Shown here piece after piece: positions 54,192 through 62,611 of a stretch of 64,000 nucleotides of DNA; the first letter of the stretch is position 1; every line of letters begins with the position of its first letter. Source of the DNA: Chitinophagales bacterium. GTDB taxonomy: Bacteria > Bacteroidota > Bacteroidia > Chitinophagales > JADJOU01. The notes beneath the pieces are model-generated. The model was not told the DNA's origin. It was given only the letters and a program-made list of their open reading frames with translations, and did not search any database. The translations under genes were made by a program, and so were the position numbers. Location of the stretch: contig JAEUUY010000019.1 in the NCBI GenBank assembly GCA_016787225.1, forward strand, positions 1 through 64,000. The letters are read 5' to 3'.

Positions 54192-56855
54192 TTATGATTT
54201 GGCAATAGTATCACGAATGAGTTCTATTGTTTTTTGAAGAGAACGAAAGGAGGCCGCGTTTTCTTTTTTAGTTTTAAATATATTTTCAAGTTGTTTGATT
54301 GTTTGACCAAATTCATCTAACTCTAGATAATACAACCCTGTCTGCAAATCGTGCAATGAGGTGTGAATATTGGCAGTCATTTTTTGCGCTATACTTTTTT
54401 GAATAGACTGTACGCTATTCTGAATAGACACAATTATGTCTTTCTCCATTTTTAGTGCTTTAGATTCATCTCCAAAGCAAAATTCTAAAAGTCTATTATG
54501 CTGAATAGTAGCTTTCGCTTTAGTTTTATTAGATTTGGAGATTACCTTAGATATAGTGGTTACTAAATCTTGAATCAAAAAAGGTTTAGGCAATACTTCT
54601 TTGACTCCTATTTTATGCCAATCTTTGACTTCATGTTTGAGTACAGAGGCTGTAAAAGCTATGATAGGAATCTTATTAATTTTATCATTCTTGTTTTTCC
54701 GAATTTCTTGTGAAGCTGTCATGCCATCCATTATTGGCATTTGGCTATCCATGAGAATGACATTGGGTTGTTGCAATTTTAGAAACTCCAATGCTTCCAG
54801 TCCATTTTTACAAATGGAAATTTTAACTAGAGGATTGAGATTTACGAGTGTTTGCGAGGTTATTGTATTATTTATATCATTATCATCGACGATAAGGACA
54901 TGTAAATGACTCAATACGGCTCTATCGAAAAATGCCTTGCTTCGTTCGATTTCTTCGTATCGAGCTTGGTTACCTCTTTTAAATGGTATATGAAATGAAA
55001 TAGTAGTACCAATATCTACTTGACTTTTGACAGTTATTTTACCTTTAAACAATTCTATCAATTGTTTGGATATAGATAATCCAAGCCCTGTGCCTCCATA
55101 TAATCTATTAGTACTCAGATTATCTTGTTCAAATTCTGAAAAAATCTTCTCAATATTTTCTTTTTTGATACCAATTCCCGTGTCTGCTATCTCAAACTTG
55201 AGTTCATGAATTTGTTTCGTTTTTCTAACTTCTTTGACAGAAACTTTTACTTCTCCTTTATGCGTAAACTTGATCGCATTACCTACTAAGTTATTTAGAA
55301 TCTGTAATAGCCTTGTCTTGTCACCTAAAATTACTTCGTTTGATTTTTCATCCATGTGGAAACTAAATCGAATGTTCTTTTCAGCGCATTTAAATTGTCC
55401 AATTTCGATGACTTGATCAAGCACATCCTCCAGCTTAAAATCAATATTTTCTAATTCTACTTTTCCTTTTTCTATTTTACTAAAGTCTAGGATATCATTT
55501 AGAATCTCCAAGAGACTTTCGGATGAATTGCGGATGGTATCGAGATATTGAATTTGGCTTTTCTTAGGCTCTTTGAGTAATAGAAGATTCGTCATTCCCA
55601 TGATGGCATTGATAGGTGTGCGGATTTCATGGCTCATATTCGCTAAGAACTTACTTTTAAGCTGTGCAGCCTCTTCCATAGCCTGTTTATCCTTTTTTAC
55701 CAATTCCATTTCATGGCTTAAAGCCTTGTCTTGAATTTCTTTGTTTTTACTTTCTTCGAGTATTTGTTTATCTAAATTGTGAAATTTTTCGTGATAGTCT
55801 AGTGCTTTATCATATTGCTTTATAGCTTTGTAGGATTCAAATAAAATATGATACAATTCCGCTGTCTGGGCTATGTCGTATTGGTATCCAAGTTGCCAAA
55901 TTTCTTCGATTTTTTCAATCGTTTCTTTATATTTACTTTGATTGAATAAGAGTTCAGCTTCAAGCTTAAAAGTGCTTTGATAAAATACTTTATTTTCAAT
56001 ATGCTCGGCTATTTCTCTTGCTTGTAAAATAATTTTTTTTGCTTCGATATATTTTTTATCATCCAATAGAAGAGAGGAAAGATTCATCAAAGGATAGATT
56101 TGTTTCTGAGGAGCTTTATTGTATATGGCAGCTTTGATGGATTTTTCGAAATAGGGTTTGGCTTCTTGATTGCGTTTCATCTTATAGAGTACATCTCCTA
56201 TATTGTTCAAATTTCCCGGTTCTCCCTGCTTATATCCTATACCTATAAATGCATTATTTGCTTTCAAATTATATTCTAGTGCCCGATCAAGCTCCTGAAT
56301 GTTTCCATAAACTGCTGCTAGTAGAGAGTAACTATTCGCCAATAGAAATCCATTATGAGCCTGCTCTGCATTTTCTATAGCAGCATAAAAACTTTGGATG
56401 GACTCTTTGGGTTTTCTTTTATAGAAGTATAGAAATCCTAACCGAAAATAGAGATGAGATTTTAAATCGGGATCAAAACTGTCTTCATCCTTTAGAGAAT
56501 TGTAAATGATGTCATACGCCTCATCAATTCTCTGAGTAAACCCCAATGCGGTAGCTAAACAATAGCTTATAAATACATAGATTTCGGAAGAATTATTTTT
56601 TTTGAACGTTTTTAATAATTGTCTAGCTACTACAATGCCTTCTTGATACTTCATAGCCTTGTTTAGCAAATAGATTTCTATCGATTTTAGTATCTGGCTA
56701 TATGGGTGATTTATGGAATTGGTGTTAGCTCCTTGCATTTGTTTTAATTTAGCAAGTGATTTTTCAAATTTTAAATCTATGTCTTTGACAAGGATATCCA
56801 ATCCATTTTTTTGCTCTTTGGTTAATTCACTATGTTTTGTATATAAGAATTTCAT
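54192..56855 (-). CDS. Soluble TPR hybrid histidine kinase
   Basis: This 887-aa protein has no membrane helix. TPR-like repeats cover about residues 1-370 (for example ALEYNLKANNAFIGIGYKQGEPGNLNNIGDVLYKM). A coiled coil leads to the HisKA domain with the phospho-His H409 in MSHEIRTPIN, then a HATPase domain (NAIKFTHKG, DTGIGI, GGTGLGLSI). A receiver domain follows with D703 (VILMDSQMP) and the Lys of LPKPF. The C-terminal about 120 aa look like a degenerate Hpt domain around H835. It lies 7 bp after the response regulator gene; the input signal is intracellular or unknown. Confidence 0.88.
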   Translation of the reverse strand: MKFLYTKHSELTKEQKNGLDILVKDIDLKFEKSLAKLKQMQGANTNSINHPYSQILKSIEIYLLNKAMKYQEGIVVARQLLKTFKKNNSSEIYVFISYCLATALGFTQRIDEAYDIIYNSLKDEDSFDPDLKSHLYFRLGFLYFYKRKPKESIQSFYAAIENAEQAHNGFLLANSYSLLAAVYGNIQELDRALEYNLKANNAFIGIGYKQGEPGNLNNIGDVLYKMKRNQEAKPYFEKSIKAAIYNKAPQKQIYPLMNLSSLLLDDKKYIEAKKIILQAREIAEHIENKVFYQSTFKLEAELLFNQSKYKETIEKIEEIWQLGYQYDIAQTAELYHILFESYKAIKQYDKALDYHEKFHNLDKQILEESKNKEIQDKALSHEMELVKKDKQAMEEAAQLKSKFLANMSHEIRTPINAIMGMTNLLLLKEPKKSQIQYLDTIRNSSESLLEILNDILDFSKIEKGKVELENIDFKLEDVLDQVIEIGQFKCAEKNIRFSFHMDEKSNEVILGDKTRLLQILNNLVGNAIKFTHKGEVKVSVKEVRKTKQIHELKFEIADTGIGIKKENIEKIFSEFEQDNLSTNRLYGGTGLGLSISKQLIELFKGKITVKSQVDIGTTISFHIPFKRGNQARYEEIERSKAFFDRAVLSHLHVLIVDDNDINNTITSQTLVNLNPLVKISICKNGLEALEFLKLQQPNVILMDSQMPIMDGMTASQEIRKNKNDKINKIPIIAFTASVLKHEVKDWHKIGVKEVLPKPFLIQDLVTTISKVISKSNKTKAKATIQHNRLLEFCFGDESKALKMEKDIIVSIQNSVQSIQKSIAQKMTANIHTSLHDLQTGLYYLELDEFGQTIKQLENIFKTKKENAASFRSLQKTIELIRDTIAKS

Positions 56856-56862
56856 GAGCAGC

Positions 56863-57516
56863 TTATACTATTTTGTGCAGAATTGCTTTACTGACAGCTT
56901 CGGATTGGGAATGAACATGTAGTTTTTTATAGATATTTTTAAAGTGAAATCGCACGGTATCGATGCTGATATTGATGTCTGCGGCTATCATTTTTTGTGA
57001 GTAGCCCTTTACTAATAATCCTAGTATGCTTTTTTCTTTTTCCGTAAGCGCATAGTTCTCATCTATATTTATTTTCTCATTCTGTATGTTGCGAAATAGG
57101 CTCAATACCTTAGTTGCAATTTGTGGGTTCATAGGTGCACCGCCTTTATACACAGATTCTATGGCATCTATGAGTTCAGCTGGTCTTGTTTTTTTCAAGA
57201 TATATCCAGAAGCTCCCGCACATAATGCATCAAATACTGTATCATCTGCTTCATGAACGGTTTGAATAAGAATAGGCAAGTCAGGATAAATCTTTCGTAT
57301 CTGTTTGATAGCTTCTATGCCATTCATTTCTGGCATTTCGATATCCATGAGAATTACATCAGGCTGATAGGACTCGATATGCTTCAAAACATCCACTGGG
57401 TTTTCAAATGCTGCTGCACATTTCACGCCTTCGGTTCCGTTTATCAGCTGAAAAAGTCCATCCCTCAAGTAGGAAATGTCCTCATACAGTAGGGTGACTA
57501 TTGTTCGTGACTCCAT
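56863..57516 (-). CDS. LuxR/NarL-type response regulator
   Basis: This 217-aa protein has a receiver domain (acidic pair E12/D13, phospho-Asp D58 in VILMDIEMP, Thr/Lys region QTVHEA and LKKTRP) and a C-terminal LuxR-type HTH. The HTH spans about residues 152-215 and reads LTEKEKSILGLLVKGYSQKMIAADINISIDTVRFHFKNIYKKL. It is the first gene of a two-gene operon with the hybrid kinase. A palindrome in its own promoter is repeated before the surface-protein operon, suggesting autoregulation. Confidence 0.92.
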   Translation of the reverse strand: MESRTIVTLLYEDISYLRDGLFQLINGTEGVKCAAAFENPVDVLKHIESYQPDVILMDIEMPEMNGIEAIKQIRKIYPDLPILIQTVHEADDTVFDALCAGASGYILKKTRPAELIDAIESVYKGGAPMNPQIATKVLSLFRNIQNEKINIDENYALTEKEKSILGLLVKGYSQKMIAADINISIDTVRFHFKNIYKKLHVHSQSEAVSKAILHKIV

Positions 57517-57529
57517 ATTTCAATTTATT

Positions 57530-57582
57530 GCAAAATTGAACAAATATTTTTTTTTGATAGACTACATGATGATGTAGTCTAT
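57530..57582 (-). promoter_or_regulatory. Promoter and palindromic operator of the response regulator operon
   Basis: On the minus strand a palindrome with core CTACAT-N4-ATGTAG (57562-57577, extended arms 57557-57582) lies 27 bp upstream of TTTGC (57530-57534, 8-mer CAATTTTG, one mismatch to TAnnTTTG). The ATG follows 13 bp later. It could double as a weak parE terminator, but on the parE strand the bases after the hairpin are A-rich, not T-rich. Confidence 0.6.
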
Positions 57583-57585
57583 TTT

Positions 57586-59454
57586 TCATGCAGCGAATTC
57601 CTCCTCTACCTCATCAATCTCATAAATCAAATTGTCGAGGATAAAGCGTTGGCGTTCCTTATCATTACCTCCCATGTAGTATTTAAGGAGTTCTTGAATT
57701 TTCACCTTATCGTCAAGAATGATGGGCATGAGGCGCATATCTTTTCCTATGAATAACTTGAATTCATCAGGCGATATTTCTCCTAAACCTTTGAAGCGCG
57801 TGATTTCAGGCTTTCCACCGAGTTTTTTAATGGCAGCTTTCTTTTCTTGATCAGAATAGCAGTAAATAGTTTCTTTCTTATTTCTCACTCTAAAGATGGG
57901 TGTTTCTAGAACTTTCACATGTCCATTGATGACCAATTCTGGGAAAAACTGCAGGAAGAAGGTAAGAAGAAGTAACCGAATATGCATACCATCATGGTCG
58001 GCATCGGTTGCTATGATGACATTGTTATATCGTAGATTTTCGATACCTTCTTCGATATCTAAAGCATGCTGAAGAAGATTGAGTTCTTCATTTTCATAGA
58101 CGATTTTCTTTTTCATACCAAAGCAGTTCTGAGGCTTTCCTTTGAGGGAAAATACAGCCTGAGTCTCCGCATTTCTAGACTTGGTCATAGAACCTGAGGC
58201 GGAGTCCCCTTCGGTTATGAATATGGTCGTTTCTTTATTATGATCATACTTTTCATCGGTATAGTGATAGCGACAGTCACGTAGTTTTTTGTTGTGAATA
58301 TTCGCTTTTTTAGCTCGCTCTTTTGCTATTTTTCTTACTCCCTCCATATCCTTTCGCTCACGTTCGCTGTTTTGTATTTTTTTCAAAATAGCCTCCGCTA
58401 CCAGTGGATTTTTATGAAGATAGTTGTCCAGATATTGTTTTACAAAATCGTTGACAAAGGCTTTCATAGACCGACCATCGTTCTCTAGTGTGACAGTTCC
58501 TAGTTTTGTCTTGGTCTGACTTTCGAACATAGGTTCTTGAATTCGCACACAAATAGCCCCCACTATAGACATACGAATATCCGAAGCGTCAAAGTCTTTT
58601 TTATAAAAATCTCGAATGGTTTTGACGATAGCCTCTTTGAATGCACCTAAATGCGTGCCTCCTTGGGTCGTATATTGCCCATTGACAAAGGTATAGTATT
58701 CTTCTCCATATTTAGAGGAATGAGTGAATGCCATTTCTATTTCATCATTTTTGAGATGAATAATAGGATATTGCTGCGATTCTTCATCTATTTTTTTACT
58801 TACCAAGTCTTTTAATCCATCTTTAGAGCTAAACTCCTGACCATTGAAGATAAGTTTGAGTCCGGCATTGAGATAGGCATAATTCCATAGCTGCTCCTGC
58901 ACATAGTCGGGGATAAATCGATAATTATGAAAAATGGCATTGTCTGGTCTGAACCATATGGTAGTGCCATTGACATCTTTAGAAGCTTGTATTTTAGTTT
59001 CCATTTTTAATTTTCCGCCTTCAAACTCAGCTATTTTTTCCTTACCTTCTCTTACGGATTTTACTTTGAAATAGGAAGACAAGGCATTGACAGCTTTAGA
59101 TCCTACACCATTCATCCCTACAGACTTTTTGAAAGCCTTAGAGTCAAATTTTCCTGAGGTATTCATTTTTGAGATAGAGTCAACCACTTTTTCCAAGGGA
59201 ATACCTCTGCCGTAGTCTCGAATCATAACTTCTGCACTATCGAGGTTTATATCTACTTTTTTGCCATGACCCATAATAAATTCATCGATTGCATTATCCA
59301 TGATTTCCTTGAGTAGAATATATATACCATCATCTTGAGATGTGCCATCCCCCGTTTTCCCGATATACATTCCCGGTCTCAAGCGCATATGCTCCAGCCA
59401 ATCCAGGGTTTTTATGTCATCCTTGGAGTATTCTAATTCTAAATCACTCTTCAT
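57586..59454 (-). CDS. parE: DNA topoisomerase IV subunit B
   Basis: This ATPase subunit of type IIA topoisomerase has 622 aa. It has [13 protein letters not shown], the Bergerat ATP site ([30 protein letters not shown]), the transducer domain, and the TOPRIM motifs EGDSASG and [14 protein letters not shown]. Length and motifs fit the Bacteroidota ParE type rather than full-length GyrB. parC is not in the window downstream. Confidence 0.92.
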   Translation of the reverse strand: MKSDLELEYSKDDIKTLDWLEHMRLRPGMYIGKTGDGTSQDDGIYILLKEIMDNAIDEFIMGHGKKVDINLDSAEVMIRDYGRGIPLEKVVDSISKMNTSGKFDSKAFKKSVGMNGVGSKAVNALSSYFKVKSVREGKEKIAEFEGGKLKMETKIQASKDVNGTTIWFRPDNAIFHNYRFIPDYVQEQLWNYAYLNAGLKLIFNGQEFSSKDGLKDLVSKKIDEESQQYPIIHLKNDEIEMAFTHSSKYGEEYYTFVNGQYTTQGGTHLGAFKEAIVKTIRDFYKKDFDASDIRMSIVGAICVRIQEPMFESQTKTKLGTVTLENDGRSMKAFVNDFVKQYLDNYLHKNPLVAEAILKKIQNSERERKDMEGVRKIAKERAKKANIHNKKLRDCRYHYTDEKYDHNKETTIFITEGDSASGSMTKSRNAETQAVFSLKGKPQNCFGMKKKIVYENEELNLLQHALDIEEGIENLRYNNVIIATDADHDGMHIRLLLLTFFLQFFPELVINGHVKVLETPIFRVRNKKETIYCYSDQEKKAAIKKLGGKPEITRFKGLGEISPDEFKLFIGKDMRLMPIILDDKVKIQELLKYYMGGNDKERQRFILDNLIYEIDEVEEEFAA

Positions 59455-59592
59455 TTTTCCGAATAAATTATATGCAAATTTGTATGAAAATAAATGAAAT
59501 CTAGAATTCTAGTATTAACATAGTTTTTTTTACATTTTATTTCAAAGATGTAGCAAATAAATATTATGGTTATAAATTGCTGATTTATTGTG

Positions 59593-59600
59593 TAATTTTG
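59593..59600 (+). promoter_or_regulatory. -7 box of the CHU_C repeat protein gene
   Basis: TAATTTTG matches TAnnTTTG. Only 7 bp separate it from the ATG at 59608, so the transcript is probably leaderless or nearly so. Confidence 0.6.
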
Positions 59601-59607
59601 TTTCATC

Positions 59608-62373
59608 ATGACAAAACTTAGGTTGTTTTTTGCCACGTTCCTATTAGTTTGGGGTAATCTAATCTCTCAAAATAATTGTGCAGATTATATACAGGTGTGT
59701 GGCAATCAAGCCATAAGCCTCAATGTATCTGGAGGTGGAGTGCAAGAAATAGGTTTTAATACGTGGTGTTTCTTTCAGGAACACAATTCCTTATGGCTGC
59801 GGTTTACTATCCAGACAGGTGGTACTTTGGGTTTTAACCTCATTCCTGCAAGCACGAGTATTGTTGAGGACTATGACTTTATGATTTTTGGACCTAATGT
59901 AACTTGCATCAATAAAGGGACTCCTATTCGCTGCAGTTCTACCAATCCGCAAGCTGCCGGTTCACCAAACAATCACACGGGTATGCGTGCATCTAGCACT
60001 GATGTGTCAGAAGGACCAGGAAATCTTGGAGATAATTGGGTGCAATGGTTGACAGTCAATGCTGGAGAATCCTATTTTTTACTTATTGATAGACCACTTG
60101 GAAATTCTGCATTTACTCTAAATTGGACAGGAACAGCAGTACTAAAAAAAACAGACGCAGGTCCTGATTTGACAGTATGTAAAGGTAAAACAATTACTAT
60201 GGCAGCTACAGAAACAGGGACGTGGATTCAGCATAGTACCAACCCTTCAACTGTGAGCTTTTCTTCTATAACTAATCCTAAATCTTCAGTTTCTGGTTTT
60301 AATACTGCTGGAATCTATAAGTTTACTTGGAGTTCATTGGGTTGTGCAGATACCATGCAAATTCAAGTCTTGAATACTTCTAGCTCCAATGAAGCGAAAA
60401 CAATTTGCCAAGGTCAAACCTATAGAGGTCATAGTGCTACAGGAGTTTACAAAGATACCCTTAAAAATATAGCTGGATGTGATAGTATTATCACCTTGAC
60501 CCTAACTGTAAATCCAAACTCAGGTTCTACAATTTATAAAACCATATGCCAAGGGGAGAGTTTTCTGGGTAGAACTACATCGGGAACATATACTGATAAA
60601 TTGGTGAGTGCAAATGGTTGTGATAGCATGCGCACTTTGATTTTGACTGTGAATCCAAGTCATAACCCTGTGATCAATAAAAGTATTTGTGATGGTGAAA
60701 GTTTTATGGGTAAAACGGTAACTGGGACCTATACATTCAGTTATAAGAATACCTTTGGTTGTGATAGTATTGTGACTTTAAATCTAAGAGTCAATAATTA
60801 TTCGAATGTAGTTATCAATGCCGCTATTTGTCAAGGACAATCCTATAATGGCAAAACGGTTGCTGGTACCTATAAAGATAGCTTTAAAAGTATCGAAGGA
60901 TGTGATAGTATCCGTACATTAAACCTTACCGTCAATCAGCATAGCACATCGACCATCAGGGATACTATCTGTGATGGCAAGTCGCACGGAGGTCATACGA
61001 AGACAGGAACCTATGTTGACGTTTTAAAAAATGTAGTGAATTGCGATAGCACACGCACCTTACATTTGGTAGTGAAACCTAATTCATTTTTTACTGTCAA
61101 TAAAAAAATATGTCAGGGAGAGAGTTTTCTAGGTCGCTCTTCTACGGGTAATTATTCCGATATATTTCTAAGTGCCAATGGATGCGATAGTACCCGTTTT
61201 TTAAATTTGTGGGTGACACCCAAAGTGACTATCCCCTTAAATAGAAAAATATGTGAAGGCGAAGTATTTATGGGTCATACCACTTCAGGATTTTATATAG
61301 ACACGTTGCGAAATGATATTGGATGTGATAGCATTATTACTCATTTAACGCTCAGGGTAATACCGAAAGATTCACTTCTGCGAAAAACAATCTGCGAAGG
61401 CGAGAGTTTTCTAGGTTATGATTCTACTGGAGTTTATTTCGACAATATTATTGATGAAAATAATTGTCCTCGATTGAGAAGACTTGAACTTACTGTAAAT
61501 CCGACTACTTATGGCAGTGAGACAAAAATCATTTGTTTCGGTGAAACTTATAAAGGGAAAAATAAAACGGGGAAGTATTCCATAAAATACAAAAACGTCA
61601 ATGGTTGTGATAGTTTCTTTAGTTTGGATTTGACTGTAAAGCCAGACTTTCTTACTAAGACTCTAAGGGATACCAATACCTGTAGAGGAAATCCCATTAC
61701 ACTGGGAGTAAAAGAAGGATATAAAGCCTATGAGTGGAATGATGGCGAAAATACTGCAGTTCGGAACGTAAATATATCGGATAACTATGTAGTTACAGTT
61801 ACTAACCATGATGACTGCCTGTCTACAGACAAAGCCAAGGTTTTTTTCTACCCGCTGCCAAAAGTAGAAATAGGAGAGGATACGATTATTTATGATGGGG
61901 AAATACTACGATTAGAACCGAAGATATCTGGAATTTTGAATTACCAAGGTTTAAGGTGGTCGCCTAAACAACTTTTTAAGTGTGATTCTTGCCTCAATCA
62001 ATGGCTTGAAACTGGACAGAGCACCTATGTCAAATTAGCTTATAACGATAAATACACTTGTTACGGACAAGACTCTTTTGATATCAGAGTTTTACCTGTT
62101 CAGAATGTCGGACTACCGACTGCCTTCTCTCCCAATGGAGACGGAGAGAATGACTATTTTGAACTCAATGGAGGTCCTGTGCGTAGTCTTAGTATTTCTA
62201 TTTTTAATCGCTGGGGAGAAAAAGTATATGAATATACTGGCAAGACTCCTGCGTGGGATGGTAAATATAAAGGTGAGCCATCCCCTACTGGGGTTTATAC
62301 CTATTTTGTCCGCTTCAATTTATACAAAGGTGGCATTCAGGAAAAGATGGGAACATTTACGATAATACGATAA
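59608..62373 (+). CDS. Large repeat-rich surface protein with CHU_C (T9SS type B) C-terminus
   Basis: This 921-aa protein has a signal peptide and an N-terminal beta-sandwich (about 25-180). Nine tandem repeats of about 47 aa follow (about residues 266-690), each with ICxGE/ICxGQ, a G.Y segment and GCDS. Then comes an Ig-like module, and the gliding-motility C-terminal domain with AFSPNGDGENDYF, IFNRWGEKVYE and WDGKYKGEPSPTGVYTYF. Such domains route proteins through T9SS. The regular Cys pair in each repeat suggests disulfide-stabilised modules. It is likely a long surface adhesin. Its -7 box is 7 bp before the ATG. Confidence 0.88.
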   Translation: MTKLRLFFATFLLVWGNLISQNNCADYIQVCGNQAISLNVSGGGVQEIGFNTWCFFQEHNSLWLRFTIQTGGTLGFNLIPASTSIVEDYDFMIFGPNVTCINKGTPIRCSSTNPQAAGSPNNHTGMRASSTDVSEGPGNLGDNWVQWLTVNAGESYFLLIDRPLGNSAFTLNWTGTAVLKKTDAGPDLTVCKGKTITMAATETGTWIQHSTNPSTVSFSSITNPKSSVSGFNTAGIYKFTWSSLGCADTMQIQVLNTSSSNEAKTICQGQTYRGHSATGVYKDTLKNIAGCDSIITLTLTVNPNSGSTIYKTICQGESFLGRTTSGTYTDKLVSANGCDSMRTLILTVNPSHNPVINKSICDGESFMGKTVTGTYTFSYKNTFGCDSIVTLNLRVNNYSNVVINAAICQGQSYNGKTVAGTYKDSFKSIEGCDSIRTLNLTVNQHSTSTIRDTICDGKSHGGHTKTGTYVDVLKNVVNCDSTRTLHLVVKPNSFFTVNKKICQGESFLGRSSTGNYSDIFLSANGCDSTRFLNLWVTPKVTIPLNRKICEGEVFMGHTTSGFYIDTLRNDIGCDSIITHLTLRVIPKDSLLRKTICEGESFLGYDSTGVYFDNIIDENNCPRLRRLELTVNPTTYGSETKIICFGETYKGKNKTGKYSIKYKNVNGCDSFFSLDLTVKPDFLTKTLRDTNTCRGNPITLGVKEGYKAYEWNDGENTAVRNVNISDNYVVTVTNHDDCLSTDKAKVFFYPLPKVEIGEDTIIYDGEILRLEPKISGILNYQGLRWSPKQLFKCDSCLNQWLETGQSTYVKLAYNDKYTCYGQDSFDIRVLPVQNVGLPTAFSPNGDGENDYFELNGGPVRSLSISIFNRWGEKVYEYTGKTPAWDGKYKGEPSPTGVYTYFVRFNLYKGGIQEKMGTFTIIR

Positions 62374-62611
62374 TGTTACGCCATTTTGTCTTGCTCTTTA
62401 AACAAAAAGCCACGTCATTTCGTCTCATAAACGTCTAAAAGACATAGATTAGTATGATCAACTAATTTTATTATGACACCTTGTCTCTTATTCTTTGAAT
62501 GTATTAAATTTGAATGAATATTCTAGAATGAATTGAGTTCGCAATATCTTATTTTAAAATATGAGGAAGAGCCTATTCAACATTTAAAATTCAAAATTAA
62601 ACATTAACTCA

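Noticed and set aside
57557-57582. Hairpin read as the parE terminator
   Set aside because: On the parE strand it is followed by A-rich, not T-rich, sequence, and its core and spacing are repeated at the operator near 54171; treated as an operator instead.
62449-62465. Small inverted repeat TTAGT..ACTAA upstream of clpB as a heat-shock operator
   Set aside because: Arms of only five AT-rich bases; it does not match CIRCE and could arise by chance.
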